Shown: one piece after another, positions 32,960 through 42,439 of the stretch | Layout of the letters: each line of letters begins with the position of its first letter | Position numbering within the stretch: the stretch's first letter is position 1 | DNA from: Oncomelania hupensis | Taxonomy: Eukaryota; Mollusca; Gastropoda; Littorinimorpha; Pomatiopsidae | Length of the DNA stretch: 64,000 nucleotides | NCBI GenBank assembly: GCA_036898135.1 | Contig: CM072513.1 | Span: 83,001,320-83,065,319, forward strand | Reading direction: 5' to 3' | Made by a program: the position numbers and the translations under genes | Notes under the pieces: generated by a model | Databases searched by the model: none | Told to the model about the DNA's origin: nothing | Seen by the model: only the letters and a program-made list of their open reading frames with translations

Positions 32960-33445
32960 AATAATAAGAAATATTTAAAGCAGACAGTTATTATTGGAAC
33001 ACATTTGTTTTCATAATTATTGTTGGAGTAGTATTAGCCGAAGTAAATTGAGCTTCAAGTAGACTGTACAGGATTAGACTACACAGGACTGTGTATGTAA
33101 TTGATGTAGCAGATCGTGCAATGACAGAGAAGATGCATGTTGTCTTTAGTTACACCTTGGTCTTGCACTGTGTTTGGGGTGACGGCGTGCACGGAGTTCA
33201 GCCATGCCATTAGTCTCCTTTGTGCCTTCCAAACAACTGCACATTAGGTGCACAGTACAGACTGATCAACGCTGACACCACTTACACAACAAACACTGTC
33301 ATCAATCAGTTATAGAGGGCTTGTAGCGCTAATATCCACCTAACTAACTATGGCAGGTGATTTGTTAAATTTAATTAAACTGGTCTGGTTGCAGTCTTTT
33401 ACAGGAGGGAAACAAGGTAAAGGAATGTCCGTAACCTTTCCGTTG

Positions 33446-33505
<60 letters not shown>

Positions 33506-35340
33506 TTTTGCTCAGGGCCAGCTTCTTGAGAGTGGTGCCCATCTTCGCTTCCTGCTTTACCTTGCCAAGTCTAATTGGAGGTAGCTTTTGATATTTAGTA
33601 AGTAGTACTAACACATAGTAAATACTGTTAGTTTTAATTCTGCCTTTTGGTAGAGGTTTGTTTAACAGTGGGTTTTATACTGGTTTTGTTTTGTTACATC
33701 AAGTGATTGATTAAGTGATTGATCAGTGTTCACCATCAAAGTCAACACAATTCATCAACAAATGCTTGGGAAACAAGATGAGCTTTAAAAAAAATTAAAT
33801 TGCAGCTTTGAAAAAAAAATTAACAAGGACCCAAGATAGTAAGGAGATACTAAAAAAAACTGACTATCTGGCACTTTATTCAAACTGCTGACGGGGTCTC
33901 TCTTGGTCACAAATACTCCATAACCCTGTTAAACAGAGTGTACAGCTCTTGGTAGTGGTTGCTACGATGTTGTTTAACACTCCGTGACTGTGCCGGCATT
34001 CTTGCACTTCGCCAACCACTTCAGGATTACGCCCCGCATCGCTCTGTCATCTGGCTTTATTTAAGGGCGCAAAACACATTTAATAGTGTGTGATTTAAAT
34101 CACTACCATTGCTACAGTTGACACAACCGAGGAGGACCATTGGATCAAGTGGCGTGGGTGGGGTTATCGGGTGAGTGATGCCAAGCCATTCCTTGTCACA
34201 TTGGACTTTAGGACGAGGACGGGAAGGGGCTGAATGGAGGAGAACCGTCAACACTTGACACTTGAGATGAAGAAGGAGAAGGAGATTAGTGGGGGGAGAA
34301 TCGTCAACACTTGACACTTGAGAAGAAGAAAGAGGAGGAAGTAGAAGAAAGCAGAAGACGACGTTAACCGCCATTGTATGTTGGATCAGATTATGTTAGT
34401 CCCAACAACCCCACCTTACACCTCACTGCCACTCCGCACTTACAGTTGAGGGGGGTTGCACTGTCGCTGCCCTACTGTGGTAAAGAAATCGGTCGTTGGA
34501 ATATTTAATATATTTTCTGTCTGCTACACCCTAATCCAGCTTTAAGCTAATCCACCCTTTCTCCTTCTGTTCGCTTCTTTCTTTGACGGCTCAACGATAT
34601 CAACTTCCTCTTTATCTACACACTTGCCACTATTCCGTCCCTCAATTCCCAATTCAAAACGCATTCCCATTCTATCCTTCTCGCTCTGCTCTCACCCGGG
34701 GCAAACCATATCTGACTGGCTGACACAGCGTAGCTTAGATGTGATCATGGCTGCTCCCTCTCTCTTGACAAAAACATCGCCAGCCTCAAGCTTTAAGGCT
34801 TATTTAATTAGCAAGCGTGAAGCCTAGCAGTTAGAATGAACAGATCTCTGACACTGGGTTTGGGCTTTTCTGTATCACTGCATAATAGTATTGACTGTCC
34901 CTAATAAATGGAACAAAATGTCTCTCTCCTCTGACGTTTTCTGTGGGCAGCAGACTGGACTACTCATGGCTGTTGTAGTGTGTGGATCCTGTCTTCCCTC
35001 CGGATTGCGTCTGAAATGATTTTGTTAATGTGACAGTGACAGAGATAGAGCAGTGTTCCAGGATTAAATCTTAGGGTGCACTTGGCCGACACGATCCGGC
35101 TTATTAACACCCGGCCATAACTCGTTTACTCAGGGGCAGATAAGACGCAATGGGATTCTTTTAGGCTGAGTGGCTTCCCTTTGAAACCCTCTTGATCCAC
35201 GCAGAAGAGGGGAAGAATATAGTTTTTCCTCTCAAATATTGCTAGGCTGTGGGAAATTCGTGTGCTACAGTAATTATAATGAAGTTTATTGAATTACGTT
35301 TTCTGTCTGACCCCTCCTGCTATCCTTCCACTTCACCTCT
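32960..35340. other. No recognisable gene
   Basis: Contains (GA)n at 33449-33501 and a direct repeat around CGTCAACACTTGACACTTGAGA (34235 and 34297). Open frames of 67-105 codons have no family signature. Confidence 0.5.
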
Positions 35341-35342
35341 CC

Positions 35343-35390
35343 CTGGTATCTCTCTCTCTTTCTCCCTCTCTTTCTCCCTCCCTCTCTCTC

Positions 35391-35459
<69 letters not shown>

Positions 35460-35478
35460 TTCTTTTTCTCTCTTTCTT

Positions 35479-35512
<34 letters not shown>

Positions 35513-35548
35513 TCTTTCTCTTTCTTTCTTCTTTCTTTCTCTCTTTCT

Positions 35549-35622
<74 letters not shown>

Positions 35623-35637
35623 TTCTCTTTCTCTCTT

Positions 35638-35671
<34 letters not shown>

Positions 35672-35853
35672 TCTCTTTCTCTTTCTTTCTTCTTTCGTTC
35701 TCTCTCTTTCTTTCTTTCTCTCTCTCGCTCTTTCTCTCTCTCTCTCTTTCTTTCTTCTTTCTTTCTCTCTATCTCTTTCTTTCTCTCTCTCTCTTTCTTT
35801 CTCTCTTTCTCTCTCTCGCTCTTTCTCTCTCTCTCTTGCTCTTTCTTTATTCT

Positions 35854-35932
<79 letters not shown>

Positions 35933-35952
35933 TTCTCTCGCTCTTTCTCTCT
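35343..35952. repeat. 600-bp CT-rich tract
   Basis: CT dinucleotides interspersed with TTTC/TTTCTT, almost pure pyrimidine. Long Ser/Leu/Phe and Arg/Glu/Lys frames on the two strands (up to 279 codons) are repeat artefacts. Confidence 0.97.
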
Positions 35953-36104
35953 CTGGATCTGGATCTGGTCGTATAGTTGCAGGAACCAATGTCGGTTATC
36001 TTTGCAACTGGGGGAAGCGCATGATTTAGAAATTCGTGGCCCTAATATAAAGGCAAGGTGCCCAGCTAAAACATAAATATTCATAGTGTCTTTAAAAGCT
36101 GGCT

Positions 36105-36166
36105 CCGGTCCTGATTTGGCTCGGAAGAGTCCGCTGGACCTAAAGCAACAATCAATCAATCAATCA
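36105..36166 (+). mobile_element. 62-bp, 5'-truncated copy of the ~575-bp element
   Basis: Only the last ~60 bp are present: TGATTTGGCTCGGAAGAGTC, CGCTGGACCTAAAGCA and an (AATC)n tail. It is flanked by a perfect 12-bp duplication TAAAAGCTGGCT (36093-36104 and 36167-36178). This proves 5' truncation on insertion and defines the minimal 3' end. Confidence 0.88.
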
Positions 36167-36187
36167 TAAAAGCTGGCTAAAAACATA

Positions 36188-39100
36188 TCAGTGTGAGCGT
36201 TCAGCGGAGAGGGGGGGGGGGGAGAGCCCTGACACCTTCGTCGCCGATGATGCTGCGACGGCAGGTCGGGCTGGTCTGGCTGGCAAGTCTGTGTCACTCA
36301 GCTGATTCCACTCAGCTACAGTACGGACAAAAAAGGAATTCCTGTACTGGTCAGTCTTGCTGGTAGGGATGATAAAGCCTCGTGTGTTGTTCACAGCCTG
36401 TCGTTCGATGATGTTGATGCTGTCGAACCCCTGAAACCTCCTAGGAATGACTCTTCGTCGACCGCCGACAGCAGGGGTGAGGAACTTCTCTGGAGGTAGC
36501 GCTGGGACCAACCCCTCTGCGACCCTATTCAGAAGGTTGAGGCGTAGTTGCCTACGGCGCTCTTCTAGTGGGGGGAGGTTCAGGTCTCTGAGGATGTTGC
36601 TCATGCAGCCCTGGCTTCGGGACTTGTAGTCACGCGTAATGAAGCGGGCGGCCTGGCGCTGCACTCTCTCTAGTCTGTCGATGTCCTGTTGTAGATGGGG
36701 ATCCCACACCGTTGCTCCGTATTCTAGCTTGGATCGTACGAGTGAGATATACGCCAGGCGCCTGCACTCTTGGGGGCAGTTCCGGAGGTTCCGGCGTAGG
36801 AAGCCCACTGTCGATGCTGCTTTGCTGCATGTGTTGGAGATGTGGGCGGACCATTTGAGGTCAGCTGACAGTAGGATGCCAAGATATGGGCTCTGTTGTA
36901 CATGTTGCAGGATTACTCTGTCTAGGCTATATAAGTAGGATGACTTATTTCTGATGGAGAGGATGTAGCACTTCTGCGCATTAAAGCGCATGCCCCACTT
37001 GGTAGCCCAGATTTCCAGCTGTCGGAGGTCGGCCTGGAGCTCGAGGTGATCTTGGAAGGTGCGTATAGTCCGGTAAAGGAGGCAGTCGTCAGCAAACAGT
37101 CTGACTGTAGACCTCACAGACTGTGGCAAATCGTTGATGTGGCAGAGGAACAAGAGTGGTCCCAACACCGTTCCCTGTGGTACGCCTGACTCGACCGGCG
37201 CCACTTCCGATGCCTCTCCCTCCACCACCACTCTCATCGTTCGCTTCGTCAAGAACTGGGTCAGCCATACATGGATTGGTCCACGCACACCGTAATGATC
37301 CATCTTCTGCATAAGCTTGGCGTGTGGAACGGTGTCAAACGCCTTGGAAAAATCAAGTATGGCGACATCCACCTGGGCCCCATTATCGAAGGAGTTCAGT
37401 AAATCATTCGATGTGGTGAGGAGTTGCGTCTCGCAGGAGTGGCCAGATCTGAATCCATGGTTCCGGTCGGTTAGGATGTTATACATTTCAAGATGGTTCC
37501 GGATGTGCCGACAAATAACATGCTCCAGGAGCTTACAGGCCACTGAGGTTAGGGAGACTGGTCTGTAGTTTTCTGCCTGATTCCTATCGCCTTTCTTGAA
37601 TACCGCCGAGATGTTTGCGGATAGCCAGTCGCCAGGGAGTTGGCCAGTTTCCAGCGAACGTTTGAAAATGATTGTCAGGGCTGGGGCGATGGACACGGCA
37701 CAGGTCTTCAAAATCTTGTTTGGGATACTGTCCGGCCCAGAGGCCTTAGAAGCGTTGAGGTTTTGGAGGAGTTTGGTGATGCCATGGATATTTATAGTGA
37801 GTTTTCCGATGCTGGGATAAGGAGGGGCTTTGATTTCTGGAGGGGGGGAGCCGTCATCCTTGGTGAATACGGACTTAAACTGGGTCAAGAGGATCTGGGC
37901 TTTGGAGAGGCTGTCACTGAGGAGGGACGGGCCCTTCTTTAGGGGAGCTACCCCTAGGTTGTCTTGGCGCCTGGATTTGACATACTTCCAAAAAGGCTTG
38001 GTGTCATTTGCCTGCAGTCCCTCTTCAATGGTGGTGTTCACGTAGTCCCACTCTGCCCGTCTTGTTTCGCGTCGGCATTCCCGTTGGAAAAATTTATAAT
38101 TCGCCCAGTTCCCAGTCTTCTTGGCTTGTTTGTAAAGACGTTTCTTTCGTCTTAATAGTTTCTTGACGCGCCAGTTGATCCAAGGTAGATTAGAGTTTAC
38201 CCGCCGGAGCTTTGATGGGATATGCTTCTCAACGGCCGACATTAAAGATGTCTTAAACTCAGTCCACATGGTCTCAATGTCTGCGTCGTCATTGTTCATG
38301 GTCTCGATCTTCTCGGACAAGGAATCAAAATCGGAGTTCAAGTCGTCCCACTTGGCTTTGGAGTACAAGTACACTCTTCTTGGTTTTTCTCTCACTCGCT
38401 GCGGCTGTGCGTCAAAGTCAGTTATTACTGCATGATGGTCAGAGATTCCAGGGATGGAGGTGGAACTCCTGGTTAACGTGGGGTTGGTGACAAACACAAG
38501 ATCTAGTATGTTGTCATCTCTTGTCGGTTGATCATGTACTTGTGTGAGTTGCGCTGCAGTGCAGATGTCAACGAGGTTAAGCTGCACTTGTCGATCTGGC
38601 GAGTTTGAGGGTACACTAGCGTTGTCCCAGTTGATATTTGGGCAGTTGAAATCGCCAGCTAGTAAAACTTGTTGGCGCTTCTTTCCGCCTGTGATCCTTT
38701 GCAGTGTTTGGTCAAGCTCAGCGAGGTCCTTATGGGAGCGATGGGGCATGTAGAAACATCCAACTAACAAGTCGTTGTTTCTCTTCAGGTGGATCTTGGC
38801 CCAGGTCATTTCGCAGTCTGCTTGTAGCTCTGGAGCTGCGGACGAGACCAAAGTCTTGTGTACCAAAATGAACACTCCACCTGCGATGGTGCCCCTGTCT
38901 TTCCTGTAGGCGACGTAGTCGGGGGGGAATGCCTCGCTGGACTTGAAATCCGGGCCCAACCAAGACTCTGTGCCGCATACTACATCCGGCTTGGTGAAGT
39001 TGATGATAGCCAGGAATTCTGCCCGATTCCGAATAACACTGCGGCAGTTTATATTCAGGAGCCGGAGGTTTTGTTTCTCTGGTGGTGGGAGAAGCCGGGA

Positions 39101-39727
39101 ATTGTCACCTAATGTGTCGTGCCTCGGGGAAGGTCGTGTTTTCTCCGTCGATCTACGTGGTATTGAGTTGGACGTGTGAGGGTCGATGGATCTGTTGGAA
39201 TCTGCGCCTGGTGGTGAGGCGCTGGTATTCTTTGGGCTGCTCGTTTTCAGGGGACTGAAATGATGGGAATGAAACGAGTCAACGGACAGGTTGGACAGGG
39301 GCTCGTAGACATTACTGATGTCAAGACAATAACTGTGAAAGGTGAAGGTGTTGCAGTTCATACTATCACATTTGAAGCATGCCCATGATGCTGTGGATTG
39401 TTGCAAGTGCTGGAAGTCAGCTGTACACAGCTCCAGACACGAGCGGTGGTACCAGACAGAGCAGTTGTCGCAGGCGACGCAGTCTGTGCAAGATACATCT
39501 TTGTCGCACATACCACAGGGGTACGTACTTGCTTGTCGGTGCGGGCCTGGGTTGCAGTGCACATCTCCAGCAAGAAGTATTGCCAAGAATATAAGGGCAC
39601 TGACCTGTCGCTGTTGAATGCAAGGTTTCAGGGTTTTTCTGATGTTACCTCTTGAAACCAGAGGCCCTGGGAGTCTGATGTCAAAGTTTGCCGGTAGAGG
39701 ATAGCTGATATAGCTGCAGAAGATCAC
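36188..39727 (-). CDS. CR1-clade polyprotein: 2A-like motif, PHD finger, endonuclease, reverse transcriptase
   Basis: 1179 codons with no stop. Residues 43-53 are hydrophobic (SALIFLAILLA) and run into GDVHCNPGP (54-62), which resembles the 2A ribosome-skipping signature except His for Glu. Residues 71-120 form a C4HC3 PHD finger: C71, C74, C86, C89, H94, C97, C117, C120. A Ser/Pro-rich linker follows. The endonuclease starts near 221 (LRLLNINCRSV) with VCGTESWL, LLAGDFNCPNINW and ISDHHAVI. The reverse transcriptase includes AENYRPVSLTSVACKLLEHV, HGFRSGHSCETQLL, VAILDFSKAFDTVPH, GVPQGTVLGPLLFLCHINDL and RLFADDCLLYR (FADD at 878-881). All catalytic residues are kept, so the protein could be active. 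Domain order and length suit the CR1 clade. Confidence 0.9.
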   Translation of the reverse strand: MIFCSYISYPLPANFDIRLPGPLVSRGNIRKTLKPCIQQRQVSALIFLAILLAGDVHCNPGPHRQASTYPCGMCDKDVSCTDCVACDNCSVWYHRSCLELCTADFQHLQQSTASWACFKCDSMNCNTFTFHSYCLDISNVYEPLSNLSVDSFHSHHFSPLKTSSPKNTSASPPGADSNRSIDPHTSNSIPRRSTEKTRPSPRHDTLGDNSRLLPPPEKQNLRLLNINCRSVIRNRAEFLAIINFTKPDVVCGTESWLGPDFKSSEAFPPDYVAYRKDRGTIAGGVFILVHKTLVSSAAPELQADCEMTWAKIHLKRNNDLLVGCFYMPHRSHKDLAELDQTLQRITGGKKRQQVLLAGDFNCPNINWDNASVPSNSPDRQVQLNLVDICTAAQLTQVHDQPTRDDNILDLVFVTNPTLTRSSTSIPGISDHHAVITDFDAQPQRVREKPRRVYLYSKAKWDDLNSDFDSLSEKIETMNNDDADIETMWTEFKTSLMSAVEKHIPSKLRRVNSNLPWINWRVKKLLRRKKRLYKQAKKTGNWANYKFFQRECRRETRRAEWDYVNTTIEEGLQANDTKPFWKYVKSRRQDNLGVAPLKKGPSLLSDSLSKAQILLTQFKSVFTKDDGSPPPEIKAPPYPSIGKLTINIHGITKLLQNLNASKASGPDSIPNKILKTCAVSIAPALTIIFKRSLETGQLPGDWLSANISAVFKKGDRNQAENYRPVSLTSVACKLLEHVICRHIRNHLEMYNILTDRNHGFRSGHSCETQLLTTSNDLLNSFDNGAQVDVAILDFSKAFDTVPHAKLMQKMDHYGVRGPIHVWLTQFLTKRTMRVVVEGEASEVAPVESGVPQGTVLGPLLFLCHINDLPQSVRSTVRLFADDCLLYRTIRTFQDHLELQADLRQLEIWATKWGMRFNAQKCYILSIRNKSSYLYSLDRVILQHVQQSPYLGILLSADLKWSAHISNTCSKAASTVGFLRRNLRNCPQECRRLAYISLVRSKLEYGATVWDPHLQQDIDRLERVQRQAARFITRDYKSRSQGCMSNILRDLNLPPLEERRRQLRLNLLNRVAEGLVPALPPEKFLTPAVGGRRRVIPRRFQGFDSINIIERQAVNNTRGFIIPTSKTDQYRNSFFVRTVAEWNQLSDTDLPARPARPAVAASSATKVSGLSPPPLSAERSH

Positions 39728-39891
39728 AAGGAGGCAGAGGCTCGAGCCATCACTGCCATTGTAGGTGATAGGCCCCTCCCCTGCTCCGCACTACACTTTT
39801 CTGGGTACCCTACTTAGTACTATGATTTCACTGTTACACGCTACATCGTTCACTGGTGACACTCGATGATGTTTTTGTTGAACTCAAAATT

Positions 39892-40146
39892 GCGGAAGTT
39901 CAGGTCGGGTCTACAGTCTACAGTCACACAGAGTACCACAATTTTCACTAAAAAACTCAATATTTTTGCCTAATTTCTCAAAAATCTTTGATAACTAGTT
40001 TACTGTCACTGTTAGTTATAACTGTCAAGATGGCGGAAGTTCAGGTCGGGTCTACAGTCACACAGAGTACCACAATTTTTCACTAAAAAACTCAATATTT
40101 TTGCCTAATTTCTCAAAAATCTTTCATAACTAGTTTACTGTCACTG
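39892..40146. repeat. ~140-bp tandem duplication upstream of the CR1 ORF
   Basis: Two head-to-tail units starting GCGGAAGTTCAGGTCGGGTC at 39892 and 40033. They are nearly identical through CTCAATATTTTTGCCTAATT and AACTAGTTTACTGTCACTGT. On the CR1 strand they lie 165-420 bases before the ATG and could be repeated 5' monomers. Confidence 0.9.
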
Positions 40147-40289
40147 TTATAACACTGCATGTGTGTTCAGATAGGTCTGAAGCCTTGCTAGAACTGTAAA
40201 AATACATTTTGAAATCTCCGTGATGTTTAGAGACATGTTTCTTTTGGCGCATGCGCACTCCCCTCTCTCGCTCTTTCTCTTCCTCTCTT

Positions 40290-40860
40290 AATACAGCTGT
40301 CCTGATGTTCAAAATCACACACGGAGAAACGCCAGCATATTTTGATACATTTTTAATAAACCATTTGATGGGCATAAAAAAGGGTAAAAGGTAAAGGTAG
40401 TCCCATAGCCTTGTGGCCGTAGGGGAGCGTGATGTTGGAGATCACACTTATCTTGGGCCAGCGTAATGAGGGTGATGCCCAACTCTCTCCCTCGCTGCTT
40501 TACCTTCCCCACCCTCAAGAGAGTAGGTACTCAATCACAGTTGAGTCAACTGGGGGCGTTGTTGTTTGTCGCTTCACACCTTAGCGGTCACCCATCCAAG
40601 TGCTAACCGCACCGGACGGTGCTTCACTTTCGACACAGTAGCGAGTGCTCCAACCACTGCACTATCCGACACCCCTGATGGGCATAGACTTTATAATTAT
40701 AAACTACCTGTCCTTTGTATTGGTTTATTAAAAAATAGTTTATCATTAAATGGAGCTGCTTTATGGAACTCGCTCCCTTTTGAATGTGAACATCGCGACA
40801 CATTATTTTTTTTTAAATATAAAATATGTAGACATCTGCTAAATTAATTATAACAGTGAT
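40290..40860 (+). pseudogene. LINE relic, reverse transcriptase C-terminus, split by a SINE
   Basis: Plus-strand reading before the SINE gives MFKITHGETPAYFDTFLINH (40300-40370). After it comes YNYKLPVLCIGLLKNSLSLN and GAALWNSLPFECEH followed by FFKYKICRHLLN and a stop (about 40690-40847). These are the usual P-YL, S-N-G--LWNSLP and FK--L blocks of L2/CR1-like polymerases. The SINE at 40377-40675 interrupts it. A (TTA)n tract follows at 40918-41010, probably its tail. Confidence 0.7.
40377..40675 (-). mobile_element. SINE with tRNA-like A box and 5S-rRNA-like box C
   Basis: Flanked by the perfect 11-bp duplication TGATGGGCATA (40366-40376 and 40676-40686). On the minus strand it starts GGTGTCGGATAGTGCAGTGG (tRNA-like A box region, followed by TTGGAGCACTCGC). 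About 65 bases in it reads CACTTGGATGGGTGACCGC preceded by GGTTAG, nearly identical to the box C region of 5S rRNA genes. The body ends with GGACTACCTTTACCTTTTACC and a short T tail. It is a composite Pol III SINE; a plain tRNA origin with chance 5S similarity is less likely. Confidence 0.78.
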
Positions 40861-40915
40861 GTATATTGATACGATAACACAGTTTTATTGTAATTATGTT
40901 TTTAAATTATTTATC

Positions 40916-40917
<2 letters not shown>

Positions 40918-40994
<77 letters not shown>

Positions 40995-41010
40995 TTCATT
41001 ATTATTATAG
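40918..41010. repeat. (TTA)n microsatellite
   Basis: About 29 TTA trinucleotides with one TTTTCA interruption; Tyr and Ile runs in the frames through it are artefacts. Confidence 0.96.
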
Positions 41011-41580
41011 TGAGGGGAGGGGAGTGGCGAGTGTATGGAAAATGGTTTAAAGATAATGATGAAGATGATGGTGTGCCTGTGTGTTTGAGTTATATAATTT
41101 TCAAGTTAATGTTTAAGGTTGTTCATTATGTTAGTTTGTTAAGGGACAGATTGGAAGATTAGACTTTATACACACACCATGTGCCCCAGTGGGAGTTGTG
41201 GACAGGGGTGGGGTCGGTGGGGGAGCGGACCCATGAGGATTGCATGCCTTTAAAATTCTATAATTAAAATTCAAAATTTTCCGTTTTAGTTTGTGTGTAT
41301 GTGTTAGCAGGTCCACGTGTATGTTTGTGCGTGTGTTTGTGGGCACATTTACACAATGTTATCTGGACAAATCAGTGAACATCTAGTACTACATAACTTG
41401 TATTGACATGCCTACTTGTTTTGACGTCAGAACAATGATCCGATAGGGTTAGGGCTGGGTTAGGGTTAGGGTTCGAACACTGCAAAGTACTTAAAAATGG
41501 GGACGAAATATCACCCATTGTCAGCACAACGTATGTGGCGTTTCGGAAAAGTCATGATAATACTGTGTAACCTCGGCTGT
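41011..41580. other. No recognisable gene
   Basis: Apart from the telomere-like tract, nothing is recognisable. Confidence 0.5.
41444..41473. repeat. Short telomere-like (TTAGGG)n tract
   Basis: GATAGGGTTAGGGCTGGG and TTAGGGTTAGGGTT: about four TTAGGG units, one with a GGGCTGGG interruption. Too short for a telomere; an interstitial trace. Confidence 0.7.
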
Positions 41581-41655
41581 GGTGTGTTGGTGTGTGTTGT
41601 GTGTGTGTTGTGTGTGTGTGTTGTGTGTGTGTGTTTTATGTGTGTTGTGTGTGTG
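41581..41655. repeat. (GT)n-rich tract
   Basis: GTGTGTTG/GTGTGTGT run directly before element copy 4. Confidence 0.92.
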
Positions 41656-42226
41656 ACCCCCGTTGGGGTGCCGGGGGTTTCAGTATAAATAGTATCCCCA
41701 CTTTCTGGAAATTTAGTGCTTTAAATTCCCGCTGCCGCTGTCTTTCTTACTTGCTCTTTCTCATTCCTGCTCTGTTCTATCAATCTGCTATACTATCTTC
41801 TTCTTCGCTAGACCAGTCACCTACCTTTTTTCTTGAAAACTCTTCCGGGACAAGACTCCTTATTTGTGTATGAGGTCTGTTGGATCAGCTTGGGAATATT
41901 GGATGCTTTCTGCCAGGTGGTCACTAGGGCTTCCTATGATGTTATTATTTAGCAATGTAGGCATTTTAAATGTATGTGTTTTGTTTATAATTTATAATGA
42001 TGTTTGTATTCTATTTTGTTTTTGTAAACGGGGGTTCGATAAATTAGAGTACAGCCTCAGCGACCCCTGCGTGGGATGTCTTTATTGTAAAGTGACTGGC
42101 TGGTGGAGAGCTTCCAGTTTTACCACTAGGGTTGTTTCAGCAGATCTTTTATGCGGATCAGGGGTTGACCGGTCCTGATTTGGCTCGGAAGAGTCCGCTG
42201 GACCTAAAGCACTATAATGTAATATA
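41656..42226 (+). mobile_element. ~575-bp non-coding interspersed element, copy 4
   Basis: Begins ACCCCCGTTGGGGTGCCGGG, carries TATAAATAG, and ends GAGTCCGCTGGACCTAAAGC followed by ACTATAATGTAATATA. It inserted into a TG-rich microsatellite: GT repeats lie on both sides, so an exact target duplication cannot be delimited. Close in sequence to copies 2 and 3. Confidence 0.85.
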
Positions 42227-42360
42227 GTGTGTGTTTTGTGTTTGTGTTTGTGTTTGTGTTTGTGTCTGTCTGTGTCTGTCTGTCTGTGTCTGTCTGTCTG
42301 TGTCTGTCTGTCTGTGTCTGTCTGTCTGTGTCTGTGTCTGTCTGTGTCTGTGTGTGAGTT
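42227..42360. repeat. (GTTT)n/(GTCT)n simple repeat
   Basis: GTGTTT units followed by GTCTGTCTGTGTCT units. Confidence 0.93.
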
Positions 42361-42439
42361 TGCTCGCGTCTAAGCCCATACGCATCAGTGTGACCTTTGA
42401 CCTCCAAGCCCAGCTTAAAGTTAGATTTGAATGCCATCT

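Larger units (their letters stand above)
36180..40146 (-). mobile_element. CR1-type non-LTR retrotransposon with intact ORF
   Basis: The minus-strand element consists of a leader of ~400 bp that includes two ~140-bp tandem units, one intact 1179-codon ORF, and a short 3' end close to the stop codon. The 5' boundary is set by the repeated units and is an estimate. The 3' boundary lies between the stop (36188) and the duplicated target of the 62-bp element at 36178. No target-site duplication was identified with confidence. Confidence 0.7.

Noticed and set aside
35249..36159. Long Ser/Leu/Phe and Arg/Glu/Lys open frames (up to 279 codons)
   Set aside because: They are the six-frame reading of a CT-rich tract; same for frames at 6086-6670, 7716-8054, 9346-9587 and 49584-49953.
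40560..40640. 5S rRNA gene
   Set aside because: Only the box C region matches; the rest of 5S is absent and the unit is a 299-bp SINE with a target-site duplication.
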